Of a stretch of DNA of 64,000 nt, positions 33,911 through 46,249 are shown piece by piece (the first letter of the stretch is position 1; each line of letters begins with the position of its first letter). The position numbers and the translations under genes were made by a program. The stretch lies in contig CM049307.1 in the NCBI GenBank assembly GCA_026874595.1, positions 52,633,370-52,697,369 on the forward strand, written 5' to 3'. Under the pieces are notes generated by a model. The model did not search any database, was not told the origin of the DNA, and was given only the letters and a program-made list of their open reading frames with translations. Source of the DNA: Sipunculus nudus. Lineage: Eukaryota; Annelida; Sipuncula; Golfingiida; Sipunculidae.

Positions 33911-35059
33911 TAGTATAATAGAAGCCTATTAGGCATTAAACTATGTTTTAAAAAGGAAAATGTAAGTGTAGTTACTGTTTTAACCCCCTGAAGTTAAGCC
34001 CAGTATGATGCACCCATATATAATATTGACAAAGTAATGTGGTTGGTGATACTAGTACCAGTTTTACATTATGTCAACAGGATAATTATTTAAAATTACT
34101 ACACCAGTTGTATTCTGGTGATTTAAATAATGGATAAAATTACTTAAATGGAAATATAGGTGCTTTATACGGGAATGATATGTATCTTATGTTCCCCCTA
34201 ATATTTTATAATTGAAAGCTTGTAAAGTCTAAGTCTATTTTGGTCAGAGGGGGTCATGATATTCTTTGTGCATACAGCTACATTAACTATCTGGACCAAA
34301 TTAGGAATGGTCAGCATTGAGAGAATTTGATGTCTTAATGCTCATGGGTTTTCGCTGCTGACATTTAAAAGACATCACTAACTAGTTCACTTGAATTATC
34401 ATTTCTTTTTTAAAAAGTTATAAATGAAAAGGAACATGAATCATTCTTATCAAGCAGCCAGATGTATGATTCCCTTGTGGACCAATTAAAATTGTTTTAT
34501 TGCCCATTTGGTTTGTAACATTTGAATCAGTTTCAGCCCTTGCCTTTGACTGAAGCTTACAAAAATAGTAAAATATGTGATGTTTTAACATCACACCAGT
34601 TTTCTTACCCCTATTATCTCAAGATAATTACAATATTATCTACCCTAAATCTTAGGAAACCAGACCTATCGTGTACATGTAGAGACAAATAAACATGTAA
34701 TGTTTTATATGTTATGTATACCATTCATACTTCATCATGAAAATTATATCGTTATCTATTCCTTGTCTCAGAAAACCATGCCCACCATTTGCATAGAGAA
34801 CCACTGCTTCCTGTGTTCTGTTATAACACTATCACTATTGATATCAAGGGTTTATACAAGCTACAACAGAAGCATCATTGAAATAGAATTAACTCTTGTC
34901 ATCTTTCATTTGTCTGTGTGGTATCACTTTCTCCTATTCAGGTGACTGTTAGTGTTATACTGGTGTCATAGTAAGCTACAAAAAATGTTGTATTCCTGAA
35001 ATAATTTATATATCAGGGAGTTATGTAATGTATTGTAACACTTTTCATTTTGACTGTGT

Positions 35060-35545
35060 ATTTTTATTATACTCCCATCTATGATGGGATGTATTATGGT
35101 AGACCCACAGTCTGTCCGTCTGTTCATCTGTTAACTTTTAGTGTCACCTCAATGACTTACTAGGGTATTGATCGATTTTCTTGTAACTCACCATAACTAC
35201 TTACCAATGGATTATTTTGCCTGAGTTAGATTATGAGCAAAATTTACACCTATGTTATAAGGTCAGAGGTAACTAAGCTACTTTGTGGTGTCACTGTGAT
35301 AACTTACAAGAAATAAGATGGATTTTGATAAAACTCAACAGAAATATTAAAAGATATATAATATCTCACCCAAGTTCAATTTTCAACAAAATCCACACAT
35401 ATTTTATGAGGTCAGAGGTCACCAGACTTTGGTGGCACCATTGTGACTTGCCAACAATCCTATGGATTTTTATGACACTCATTATAAATATTTACCTGGA
35501 GTGTACCACCTGAATTACACTCTAAGCAAAATTTGCACATATTTA
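35060..35545. repeat. ~145-bp tandem repeat, about three copies
   Basis: GTGTCAC--(C/T)--TGA--ACTTAC recurs at about 35141, 35289 and 35430, followed each time by ATGGATTTT-(G/A)T and by ACACATATTTTAT-AGGTCAGAGGT-AC. The block starts with CTCCCATCTATGATGGGA, itself an inverted repeat, then GTCTGTCCGTCTGTTCATCTG. Confidence 0.75.
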
Positions 35546-36460
35546 AATTTACACAGTATTTTTCTGGTAGTCTTCTTTTTATTACATAAATATAGTTACT
35601 CTTCCCTTCTCATAAACAGGAAAGTGCCATGAAAATGCTCAGCATTTGTTGGTTGAGTGCATTGCATAAATTTCATGAAAGAACCTGCTTCTAGGCATGT
35701 GTCATAACATAATAGTAAGAAAATATGCCATTTATTCTCAGCTTGTTGTTATGTAAAAATAACTGCCATAAAAAACAGATAATCCTGCCACAACTAGTAA
35801 CACATCTTAGGAGTCAGGTATCAGGTTTTTTGCTGATGTTGTATTATTAACAGCTGTATCAGCCAATTCTTGGTAGGTTACTCAGGGCATCTAGGAATGT
35901 TTAACAGGCTCAGCAGGGGTTGAAAAACACCAATTTTCACTTGCCTTCGAGGGGATATGAAAAATTTCACAAGCCAAACTGTGACACCATGGGTCTCTTT
36001 AAGATAACATGATATTCCTAATTTGTGTAAAGATTCCTTTTCTTAGCGCAAAACTTAGGCTTTATTGACTCTGAATTGTGAGTGGTCCTTGAATCTTTTC
36101 AGTTATCAATTCTTTAACTTTGATTCAGTTCTAGAGACAGTTATTACAAGTTTAGTGTTTTTTTTTTCAGACTTCGTTTTTAAATAGAGGCAGATATTTT
36201 ACTACAATGGGTGTTAGTTTTTTCAGCAAGTAAATGTACAATGTAGCTCACTGTCCATTTATTACTACCATTTTTGTTTTTGTTCAAGTAGTGCATGTTA
36301 CTAGTGAGTAGTTAGCATGAAAATTAGATCAAGGGCACATACACAGTAAATAGCCTCGACATGCCGGCATACTTCATCAAATATGACAACTCACAGAGGG
36401 CTTTGGGGTGGTCAAAAGAATAATAATCCAAACTGATTGATTTGGGGATTAGGAAATGAT

Positions 36461-36584
36461 CACTTACTATCAGTATCAGTTAGTTGCAATTTTATCAGTT
36501 ATTCAATGCATTATTACACCCCCACTTACTATCAGTATCAGTTAGTTGCAATTTTATCAGTTATTCAATGCATTATTACACCCC
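36461..36584. repeat. Exact 62-bp tandem duplication
   Basis: The 62 bp from 36461 to 36522 (starting CACTTACTATCAGTATCAG) are repeated without change at 36523-36584. The lack of differences marks a very recent duplication. Confidence 0.95.
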
Positions 36585-38326
36585 CAGTAATGAATACTGG
36601 TGGGCCTGTACATCAAGATATATACAATCAGATTTTTTATCAGTATCATCTGATGCTTCTGTATGGATGCATTTATGATATTTTGTCCTCAGATGAAAAG
36701 CAGTATCTGATATTTATTAATTTAACCTTAAAGAGCCTTAAAAGGTTTAAATGTGAATGGCCATCAGGCAGAAATGAGTTGAACTGCATTTACTTAAAAT
36801 TAATTTTTTAAAAATAAATTTGTATGGTTTAGATATAAATTTATACTAATATCCATTATCCAAACAAATATATTTGGTTGAAATTAAAATTCTTCACAAA
36901 GGACAAAAATTGGCTTTGAACTTAAACTTATGTTATACCCACTCATGAATCCAGCACACTGAGATCAACCTACATCATGGCATGCACAACGGGAACATCA
37001 TTATGCCTAGCAAATCGTGGAGTATCAACAAAGATCTATCTGAGCTTTTTTTTCTTTTAGACATCGCCTTTTCTGATTGCTCATCCTTTAAATGTATTGA
37101 CTTTTATGATTTTATTGATTGCCAACATCACTTTAGAGCCTTTCCAGTCATGGTGAAAGTTACACAAGGCAGTGCTAAAGCTTGGTGAGATGTCAAAGCT
37201 ATGCCAAGCTCCTAAACATGGCTGCAGCAGTGCTGAAGGCAGCACAATAGCAGTGTTGGCTAAGCCAACTGGTAACAATTATGTCACTACTAAAATGAAC
37301 GATATGGATGAAATGGGCCAAGAGCTGTGCACCTCAGGTGCAGAAACCAGAGAAACTGACTCAAAATGCTCAATGAATAATATACTTCATTAAAGATTAA
37401 AATTGGCTTTAAATTTAAACTTTCATCACACCTATGGTAATATGTATCATATGATGTAATGAACAAAGTATCAAAATACTCTTCTTAGTGTAGGATTATT
37501 TATCATTAAAGCCCTGTGTGAAACAGATGCTTAGGGTTCTATTTATTCATTCTAATCAAAGTGGTATGAATTAAAAAAAAACTGATTTGTTGATATGGAG
37601 ACACTGGATTTTCATGTTGTCCAGGGGTATATATGTACTGCAAATATCAGAAAAACATGGGCCTTAAAATCTTAAGCATTGAGCTTGTACATCAGGTAAA
37701 AATTCAGTCCCTACATAACAGCACAGTCAGTTAAAATTTCAACCCCTACAAAACAGCACAGGTGAATTGGATCATGTCTGTCAGTGAATCATAGTGCTGT
37801 CATATTGGTGATTCACAAAGCCATGCTGCCCACTGATGGGCTGACCTGTTGGCACTGACTGTCCCTGTGGTGACAGCACTAGACATTGCCTGGACTGGAT
37901 TTTCTTACCACAGCTATATTTATCAATATGAGAAGATTCAGTCAACAGTATCAGTATAGAACACAGCAGGCTTTTTATGTAAGTCCAGAATCTGTGTTTC
38001 AGCCTTTCTTTTAATTTATATACCTTTCCTCTTTTGGACTCTGGATATGGAGGACCCATCTCTGTCCAATATTATAATTTATTTATTTCCAAGATATTTT
38101 ACCAGGATGGCCTATTCAGCACAATATGCTGATTTTCAGTAGGGTCCGGGGTCCAGTGAACATTACAATTGTATACTCACAGGGTTGGCAAGTTTTTAAC
38201 ACTGACGTTATTAACACAGTTAACACAGTTAATTACACCCATGTAAAAAACTAAAAAACCTAGATTCATGTGGAATTTCTGTTCAGTGAAACAAAATAGT
38301 TCTTAAAATATCCAATGTACTAATGC

Positions 38327-38330
<4 letters not shown>

Positions 38331-38386
<56 letters not shown>
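38331..38386. repeat. (TA)n microsatellite, ~28 units
   Basis: An uninterrupted TA array. Confidence 0.95.
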
Positions 38387-38388
<2 letters not shown>

Positions 38389-39059
38389 ATATCAAACAAA
38401 TTAAGTTTTAAACAGTAGGGGCTGTAGGGCTAACAGCATCATGTTTATTGATTATCTTTCTTTAGGTTTGAGCTAGAGATAAAACAGTTTAAACATATCT
38501 GTCAATGTACCAACTGAAATAGCCAAATTATATCATACCCAAGTTTAATTATCAGTTAATGACAGACTTTGATTCGTTTAACCGATTAATAGATGCATCA
38601 CTGAGTATAATATATCACTGTTGATATAAACTGTGGTGGTGTATTTTATCAAACAGTGGGACCTGAGCCTCATGACTCAGGTAGCCAGCCATAGCATATA
38701 AATACACACATAAATTGACTTGACCAAGCAGGTAGTACACTTAAGCCAGGAGCATTAGTATTGATTAGATGTACAGCCCTGAGTTGCCATAGCACAGCCA
38801 GATCCAAGTTACGAAACAGCCTGTGTTCTGCTCAAGCTTCAGTCAGCAAAGCCCTCCTCAGGTCAAAGTTCTTAGTAAACATACATGAAGTGATTAACTA
38901 GTGTAACGAAGTCACGCACAAACCAGTTTATAATAATCTGTGGTCTGGAGCTTATAATGGTGTGTAATATGGCCCATTTGTACATTTTCTTGGGTAAGTT
39001 ACTCATTCTTTGACCAAGGTTGAAAAACATTTAAAATAAGATGTTGTCAGAGTACCAAA

Positions 39060-39255
39060 CCCCCACCAGGATGATCTTTGCTGTGCAGGTCTACACACCT
39101 GTCACAGTTCAACAACCCAGGTCACCTCCAGTACAGAGCTTCCCCCCAAAAACATCAAAGCCTACATGGGATGATCTTTGCTGTGTATATCTACACAACT
39201 GTATCAGTTGAATAACCCCACCCCGGGTCACCTCCAGTAAAGAGCTCCCCCCCCC
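39060..39255. repeat. Two-copy ~100-bp tandem repeat
   Basis: GATGATCTTTGCTGTG--(G/A)TCTACACA-CTGT begins at about 39070 and again at about 39170. Each copy ends GGTCACCTCCAGTA-AGAGCT and a C run. Confidence 0.8.
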
Positions 39256-39799
39256 CCAACACACACACTAATACTGATCAATAGTTCTGTTATGATGAAA
39301 TTGCTGATGTTACAATTGGACAAAATCCATTGAATTAAAATTTTTATGGTCATCCAGTTTATTATAACATGTATTTAATTGGATTTTTCCTTGGGTACTT
39401 TCCCAAACCCATCCATAAAATCCAACAAAATCTGTTGAGAACTTTTTGCATGAATTTGCTGAAGGCAAACCGAGGGTAAAGTATAGTCTACCTCTTGGCA
39501 CTGGGAGGAGGAACAAAAGCAGAAGAAACATGGCAGCTGTCAGAAAAAATTATCATTGCCGTAGTTTAGGATACTTTTTTAGGGGTTGTGCAAATCAATG
39601 CTCTTTGACATTATATGGTCCACATGGCACCCTGGTAAGAAAGTGACTGACCAAGGTGGCAGAAATAGTCAGAACTGCTTGTTTTTAAAAGTGAATTTTA
39701 CAGCCTGCTCTTATGACAGTGAAGATAACCTTTAGCTACATATTTTAAAATCTCTTCCACATTGTTTTAATAATCTATTCTGTCTCAGTATCTGAGAAA

Positions 39800-39985
39800 G
39801 CATAATATTGTTCAGTGGGAGCTGTCTGAAGGACCAGCTTCCTATAATAATCACCCTTGAATAACCAAAAAGAATTCATGTTATTTATAACTGACCTCTC
39901 TGAAAAGACCACCTGTCAGTTCAGACCACTTTTGGCCAGTGCCTGGGGTGGTTTACACACACATTTTACTGTGTGTGTAAGTGTA
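39800..39985. mobile_element. Decayed GTGGTCTT/AGACCACC MITE fragment
   Basis: TTCAGTGGGAGCTGTCTGAAGG at 39815 and later AAGACCACCTGTCAGTTCAGACCAC resemble the TA-flanked elements at 44342 and 57927 in opposite orientation. The ends are too decayed to define. Confidence 0.4.
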
Positions 39986-39989
39986 ACTG

Positions 39990-40230
39990 AAGATTGAAAT
40001 CCAGATGTATTTTAAATTTGCCTAGGTGAGATAATTGTGATTGTGATCTCACCTCGGCAGATTTTAAACTCATCTAGATGAGATTGCAATTGCATTCTTG
40101 CTTATGTGAGATCAAAATTATTGTACAGCCAAGGATTTTAATCTCACTTAGGCAGAATTAAATTTGCATTGATGATACCAGATGGATTTTAAACTTGCCT
40201 AGGCAAGATTAAAATTCTTGTCAGTTCCAT
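39990..40230. repeat. Degenerate palindromic repeats around CCTAGG and CTAGATG
   Basis: The motif TTTTAAACTTGCCTAGGCAAGATTAAAA (28 bp, near-perfect palindrome, around 40189-40216) and relatives recur about every 40-60 bp: TTTGCCTAGGTGAGAT, CATCTAGATGAGAT, TTAATCTCACTTAGGCAG. Each can fold on itself. Confidence 0.65.
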
Positions 40231-40599
40231 GATGAATTTAAATGTGATTATTAATATTTATTTATTTAGAAGATGTTGATATAATGGAGAAAATACCCTG
40301 GGAATATTCCATCAACTAGTCTATCAAATTCAAGGTGCTGAAGTGGTGAAGGTTGATTTCTAGCTCAAAATGATACACAGCTTATCAGATGAAGGGTTAC
40401 AGAAGGTCATACAGTATATAGTCTTCCCTTCAAGTTTTGAAATGGTGCCATTATCACTTAACCTGTACATCTGACTATAAGATCTTGTAGTGATTCTTCA
40501 AGACTCAGGGAAGGTGGCAAAAGGCAGGGCATAAATGGTAACATGTATCAGTCACCTGAGACAGTATTAAAGTATCCATGCAGAATAGATAATAGACCC

Positions 40600-40865
40600 A
40601 CGGTGCAGAAGTAGAAGACATGACACTGACGAGAAATAAGGACGTTAAGGTCGTTCTTTTTATATACAGTTGTCATGTTTTTCTCTGTTCCCTCGGGTTA
40701 CTATGGAAATCAGTACAGTAAGGTATTGTTATTTCGTTGAAGGTTGCAGTATGACAGTGTTTGACTCTCCCGGAAACAGGTTTATCTTGCCATTAGTAAA
40801 ATTTAGGTCATGTTTTGTGAACAGAGTCAGTCTTGGTGAAAAAAAATCCTGAATCACCATGATAA
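40600..40865. promoter_or_regulatory. CpG-retaining patch with X-box-like site
   Basis: Within the CpG-poor intron this 260-bp patch keeps several CpGs and contains GTTACTATGGAAAT near 40697, matching 12 of 14 positions of the RFX X-box consensus. Both mismatches are C-to-T. It could be an intronic regulatory element or an embedded repeat. Confidence 0.3.
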
Positions 40866-42229
40866 ATTCAAATCAGTCTTTTTTCCATTGTAGAGCACTT
40901 CATTGGTATTAGAGTCTGGTTTTGATCCAGGGCTCACTGTGCAGTGGGCTGTTGAACCATGACACTGTGTATGCAGGAACACAGGAAAGATTTAGTTAAT
41001 ATACAGACCAATGTGTGTATAGGCTCTTGACAGTGACTTCAGTTGTAGTATTTCATTTAAACTTGTAAATGTTTTCTTGCCTTATTGAAGGATTGAGGTT
41101 GGAGGACATGTAAGTTGTCCAATACAAGTAGTTATGTTGGTGAGAACTGTGTATTTTTCCTGGCATTTTGACAAAATGTCCAGCACTTCATAGATTTTTA
41201 AAATATCCTGTGACATACTTAGATGATATGTTTTATAACAGACAATATATATCTGTTGACATTACATGCTGGACCATTTCCTAGGTTTAGTTTTGTCTTA
41301 ATAAGTTTTGAACCTTGGCTGTAGTTTTGTCATACATACTAAATGAACACCTCTATGTTTCCTCAGAACCACTGCCTGATTGGAAGTAATAACTAATTTG
41401 CAGAGATATATTAGTATTATTATCCATTAAGAAAAAAAAAGAAAATGTTAGCTTGCTATTGGCGTGACCTTTGGGAAATTGGGGTGCTTGGTTATCTGTG
41501 CCAAAGCAGTGTGGCATATGAGATTTTATGTGAAATGCTCGCTAGGGGAGCTCTGTGGAAAATTGTGTGGGAGTGGCCTCATGGTATCTCTGTGCTTCTT
41601 TGGCTTGTCTATGTAATGTGTGTCTTGCCCAGAGAATGGTCTCGTAGATAAAGATTTGCCAGCCGACTGGGTAGTGATTGTTCTTTTGACGAAAGTCCAC
41701 TGCCTCTTCTTGTATACCTGTCATGTCTTAGTGTGGCTCATTAGGCTTCAGATGGAATGGATTCGATGCTGTTAAACCCCTTCTGTGCTGAAAACCCAAG
41801 CCAAATACTGTCAGTTAAGGGAAATAAAAACTTTGATATAAATCTGTCAGGGACAACAGCAGAGAGGTTCTGAAGGCTTTCCTGGACCCATTAATCTTGA
41901 CTTAGGATATTTTAAGAAGTGTAACCCTAGCTGTGACTATTTTTAGAATTTAATGTAGAACTCAGAAGTGTCACAGTTATGAGCAGTATTTGTTCTTAAG
42001 TTATTTGGTTACTGCCCCTTTTTGTAAAATAATAAATTTTTGCTGTGTGGTAATATGTGATGATGACTTAGAAAGAGTTCATGTGAGATCATCAAATGGT
42101 GCCATTCACTTATCGACACTGTGAGGACACTCTAGGTCACTGTGATGACAACATGATCGTCCATATTCATGTAACATTGATGACATTGATGGCCCATCAG
42201 GACCCACTGTGATGACACACTGTGATTAC

Positions 42230-42770
42230 ATAGTTTGATGACTCTTGTGGTTGTATGCATCATGGTGTGACTGTGGTTGTAAATATACACCAGGAGGACT
42301 CCAGTGACTGTAGACACCATGGTGACTCCTATGGTAGGCTACATCAAGAAAGACTCTTGTGGTTGTATACATCATGGTGATTCTGTGGTTACAAATAAAC
42401 ATCATGAGGACTCCTGTGACTGAAGACACCATGGTGACTCCTATGGTAGTCTACATCAAGATGACTCTTGTGGCTGTTTACATCATGGTGATTCTGTGGT
42501 TATAAATACATCATGACTCCTATGGTAGTCTACATCAAGATGACTCTTGTGGTTGTATACATCATGGTGATTCTGTGGTTATAAATAAATCATGACTCCT
42601 ATGGTAGTCTACATCAAGATGACTCTTGTGGTTATATACATCATGGTGACACTCTGGCTATAAATATACATCATGAGGGGCTCCTGTTGCTATATATACA
42701 CCATGGTGACTCATGTGGTAGTTTGTATCAGGATGGCTCCTGTGGTTGTATACATCACAGAGACTCCTGG
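42230..42770. repeat. Tandem repeat, units of ~80 and ~112 bp
   Basis: GACTCTTGTGGTTGTATACA (20 bp) followed by TCATGGTGATTCTGTGG, TATAAATA-ATCATGA, CTCCTATGGTAGTCTACATC and AAGAT is repeated about six times, first in 112-bp units and then in shorter units that lack the middle third. Copies decay to the right. Confidence 0.85.
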
Positions 42771-44044
42771 CATATTCTCTGTAACAACTCCAATATGAGC
42801 CTGTACCACACTGACTCTTGTGTAAGCCAGCACCATGATGACTCTTGAGGGGGTACTTACACTGTGACTCTTTTGGTGTTATAAACCCTGACACCTGTGG
42901 CACCGTGACACCTGTGGTAAAGTTCTCTGGTGAAGTAAAACTCAGTAATAATCCTGTGATGATATGCACCCTGTCTACAAAAGAGAAAGACTAAAAAATA
43001 ATAAAAAAACTAGTCAGTAATGTGACTACTTCCAGTATGGAACAATTTTTACAGGAAGATTATGTGCATATTTCAGCTCCAGGAAAATATCAAATCTAAG
43101 GTGGTATGTAATTAAGGTAATTGCTGATATTAAAGAGCATGCACAGAAATTAATTTAATTGAATAAATGTGGATATCATGGCTGAAATCACTGCCACTGA
43201 TTGGCTGATATGGATCATGTGACTGAATTTCAGGAGGTTATAATTTGTTATTGATTTAATCTGGGAGCAACAATATGCAGTAGTAGTTACAATTATCACA
43301 ATCTATCAGGTCCAACCAGCCTTTCTGATGATCAGCGGTTATCTCCGAACACCCAGGAAAAGGGGTGCTGCTGTTCATACCTTTGTTTCATCGGCAGATT
43401 TATCAAGCATGTCAGGCAGCCATTAACATCAGCACTGGAGATCAAAGGCTGGCTTATAAACAGCCAAGCACTGCCTGTTCCAGTTTTACAGGCACTGTTA
43501 AAGTGTTGCGGCATTTCATGGTCCTTTGGTCATGAGGATGATGTAGTTAGTGACGTAGTATGGGCCCGTTATAGCCTGTGGAATTATGGCTGCCATTCTT
43601 TCATGAAGCCCGTATAGAAATGCTCTATGGCTGACTTTGACTTGTGAATGGGCTGTTGGCTTGTATCCTCTACCGACAGAAGATTGGTATTAGCTCACTC
43701 TCGATGCCAAGGTGGATTGGAATTACCATCTCTAAGACCTTTCTTGTATAAGTGATGGCCAAGGCAGCAGATCCGTTTAGGGCTTGCTGGTATGGGATCT
43801 CTCTCTGATGCTGCTCTTAATATTCTCTGGAGAATATCAGGGCATGGCCAAATTAGGTTGTTCTTTATGTTACATATGAAAATCCCTGTAAGACTGAATA
43901 TGGTTTAAAGGGAAGAGTTTATAAGCTTATGAAAGCTTGCTGTCATTCTTGTATTTTTTTATGAGAATCTCAAGATCAAACTATTTTTGGTGTGTGAAGG
44001 TTTCACTAGCAAGCACTTGGAAATGTTACAGATTTTGTGAACTA

Positions 44045-44240
44045 GGGGTAGGATGTAGCATAGTGGTTAAGGCGTTGGAACTCAGAGCTGAAGGTCCCTG
44101 GTTCGAACCCTGTCGGTGCCTCAGTTGCACAATGATGTAATCTCATTGAACCTCAGAGATTCACTCTGTCTCAGGACAGGTTATGACTTTCAGATTATTC
44201 CTGTGCATATAAAACCTGAAGTCCAGATGGCTTAATAATA
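44045..44240 (+). mobile_element. tRNA-derived SINE
   Basis: A polymerase III A box TAGCATAGTGG (44056-44066) and a perfect B box GGTTCGAACCC (44100-44110) sit at tRNA-like spacing within a head of about 75 bp that ends CGGTGCC. A tRNA-unrelated body of about 110 bp follows. The acceptor-stem halves do not pair well, so this is a SINE head rather than a tRNA gene. The tail is not clear. Confidence 0.8.
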
Positions 44241-44341
44241 TCATATTATTCTTACTGTATGGTTACCTTCATCTGCATTTAATAGACAGTGCCACCAACG
44301 GTCCATGGACCTATCCTTAATAAAAAAGATTTTGTGCACTA

Positions 44342-44474
44342 CAGTGAGACCTGTGTAATAAGACTGGCCAGGAGCAATATTAATTAGACAGGTCAGTTAT
44401 AACCATTGTGATTGCTTTTGGTTCACTCAGATGTGGTCTTAATAGACAGGTGGTCTTTTAGACAGGTTCCACTG
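44342..44474. mobile_element. TA-flanked MITE, Tc1/mariner-pogo-like, copy 1
   Basis: The ends CAGTGAGACCTGT and ACAGGTTCCACTG form inverted repeats, with TA immediately outside each end (44340-44341 and 44475-44476). That is the target duplication of Tc1/mariner elements. Internal AGACAGGTGGTCTT motifs recur. The CAGTGRAACCT terminus recalls the pogo/Tigger group. No transposase is present at 133 bp. Confidence 0.75.
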
Positions 44475-46249
44475 TATTAGAGAATGTTTACTTGCTAGTG
44501 GTGCTGGATCCAGATGTTGCTCACCTGAATCCCTTATTTCTTAGACAAGGGTGCACATCTGTTTAAATGGAGAAAATGCACTATTGAAACATCTGGATGA
44601 GTAGGTTGGAATGCCTATCGCAGAAATACAGACAGCTATGTAGACTAAGGTTTCTGTAGAAGTTTTGATATGTGGCTGGTCCTATCACACATAGAAATGG
44701 ATGACAGTGACCAATAGACACCTATTGATATTTAAAAAAAAGAGTATGATACATGACAAGGTTAAAATGAAATGTTTCTAATAGTGTTTGACAATAGACA
44801 ATGTTTAGACATCCAAACAGGATGGTGGAAAGTGTAGCTCAAGTGATCAGTCATCTTTATAAAGTTATGTTAATATATGAGTTATGTTATTGCTTTATTT
44901 AATAATTAAGTTCATGTAAAAGACACCTGCTTCATATAAAAAATGGCAGACAGCAGTCACCAGACAAGTACAGATAAGAAGATAAGATTAACTGATAAGA
45001 CTAAAACTGAAGTTTTCACAAAACAATATAGAAGCTCATGACTGCTGGATTATTCAAGAATTTTGCATAGAAATATCTGAAATCTAAAATTATGCTAATT
45101 AATTACATATCCTTCTTCACTCTCATTTAGTAGACATTGTCACCTATATACTGTGTACCTATCCTTAAAATTAATTAAAAAAAAAAAAACATGCCGTTAA
45201 TACATATACTGTATACAGCTGCATGTAGTGTAAAGAGTTGGTCCCAAAAAGAAGGCTCCAGTATTGGCATTGTATATGTTGTGTCAGCAGCATAAATAAA
45301 ATATTATTGGGACATGAGAATTTTGTGGACTTGTATGCAGTACCTGGTATTGTGGTCTGGTAATTGGATATGACAGCAGCAGACTATGTCTTAATGTAGT
45401 TTAGTCTGTAGTAGACAAGGGGCCCTGGAGGCCAATAGTCTGGGGACAGACCTCAGGCAATCTAGTGAATAACCATTAAGGTGTAATGCAGCCTGACATG
45501 AGATATGATGGCCTGGTATAGGGTGCAAAGATGCTACTGTTTAATGGGTGTGACACCAAACACAGGTCTGTTAAATGTGGCTAGATGCAACCCTGTAACA
45601 CAAATATTTGTAAAGACTTGGTTTTGTGTTGCAAGGTTTTGGGTTAAGAGTTTACCCTGAAAAGTTTGGTCAGATCTGACCAAAGTTGCTCAGTTCATGA
45701 TATTCAGTGTTTAATGTTAGAACATGCAACAAACACTGCATATTACGCAATACAAATGGATGCAGGCTAAGGAAGATCTATCCTCAGGCAACATCATGGA
45801 GACCTATGAGGGAACCACCATCTGTCAGGTGTTTATGGGTAATTTAGGTAATTAATGCCCTCCATCTGTCAGGTGTTTTGTGGGTAATTCAGGTAATTAC
45901 TACAGAGATGCTCAAAGTATAGAGGTGCCCTTATATAGAGATTTCCCTGTATATATAAATATATTTACATATTTTTGAATCTTTGAGACTCAAAATTTCT
46001 GTAATTTCTCTGCCTTTGACTGTGTCATGAGTTGTATGTTTTGATGTTGTGTATGACAGTCATGCAAATTAAAATCATAAAGATGGTTATGTATGATTTA
46101 CAGAAGTATATGTGGTCAATAATAGCTTGAAATATTTACAAATAACATGTCACATCAGGGAATATGCTTAATAAGGACTGTTTCTTTGCAGCCAATTTGA
46201 GTGATAGATTCTGATAATGATCATGCAGACATGTATCTTTAGTATGAGT

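Noticed and set aside
36982-37393. Overlapping frames with slightly coding-like composition
   Set aside because: No splice sites in phase and no recognisable domain.
44045-44120. A functional tRNA gene
   Set aside because: A and B boxes are good, but acceptor-stem halves do not pair and an unrelated body follows, as in a SINE.
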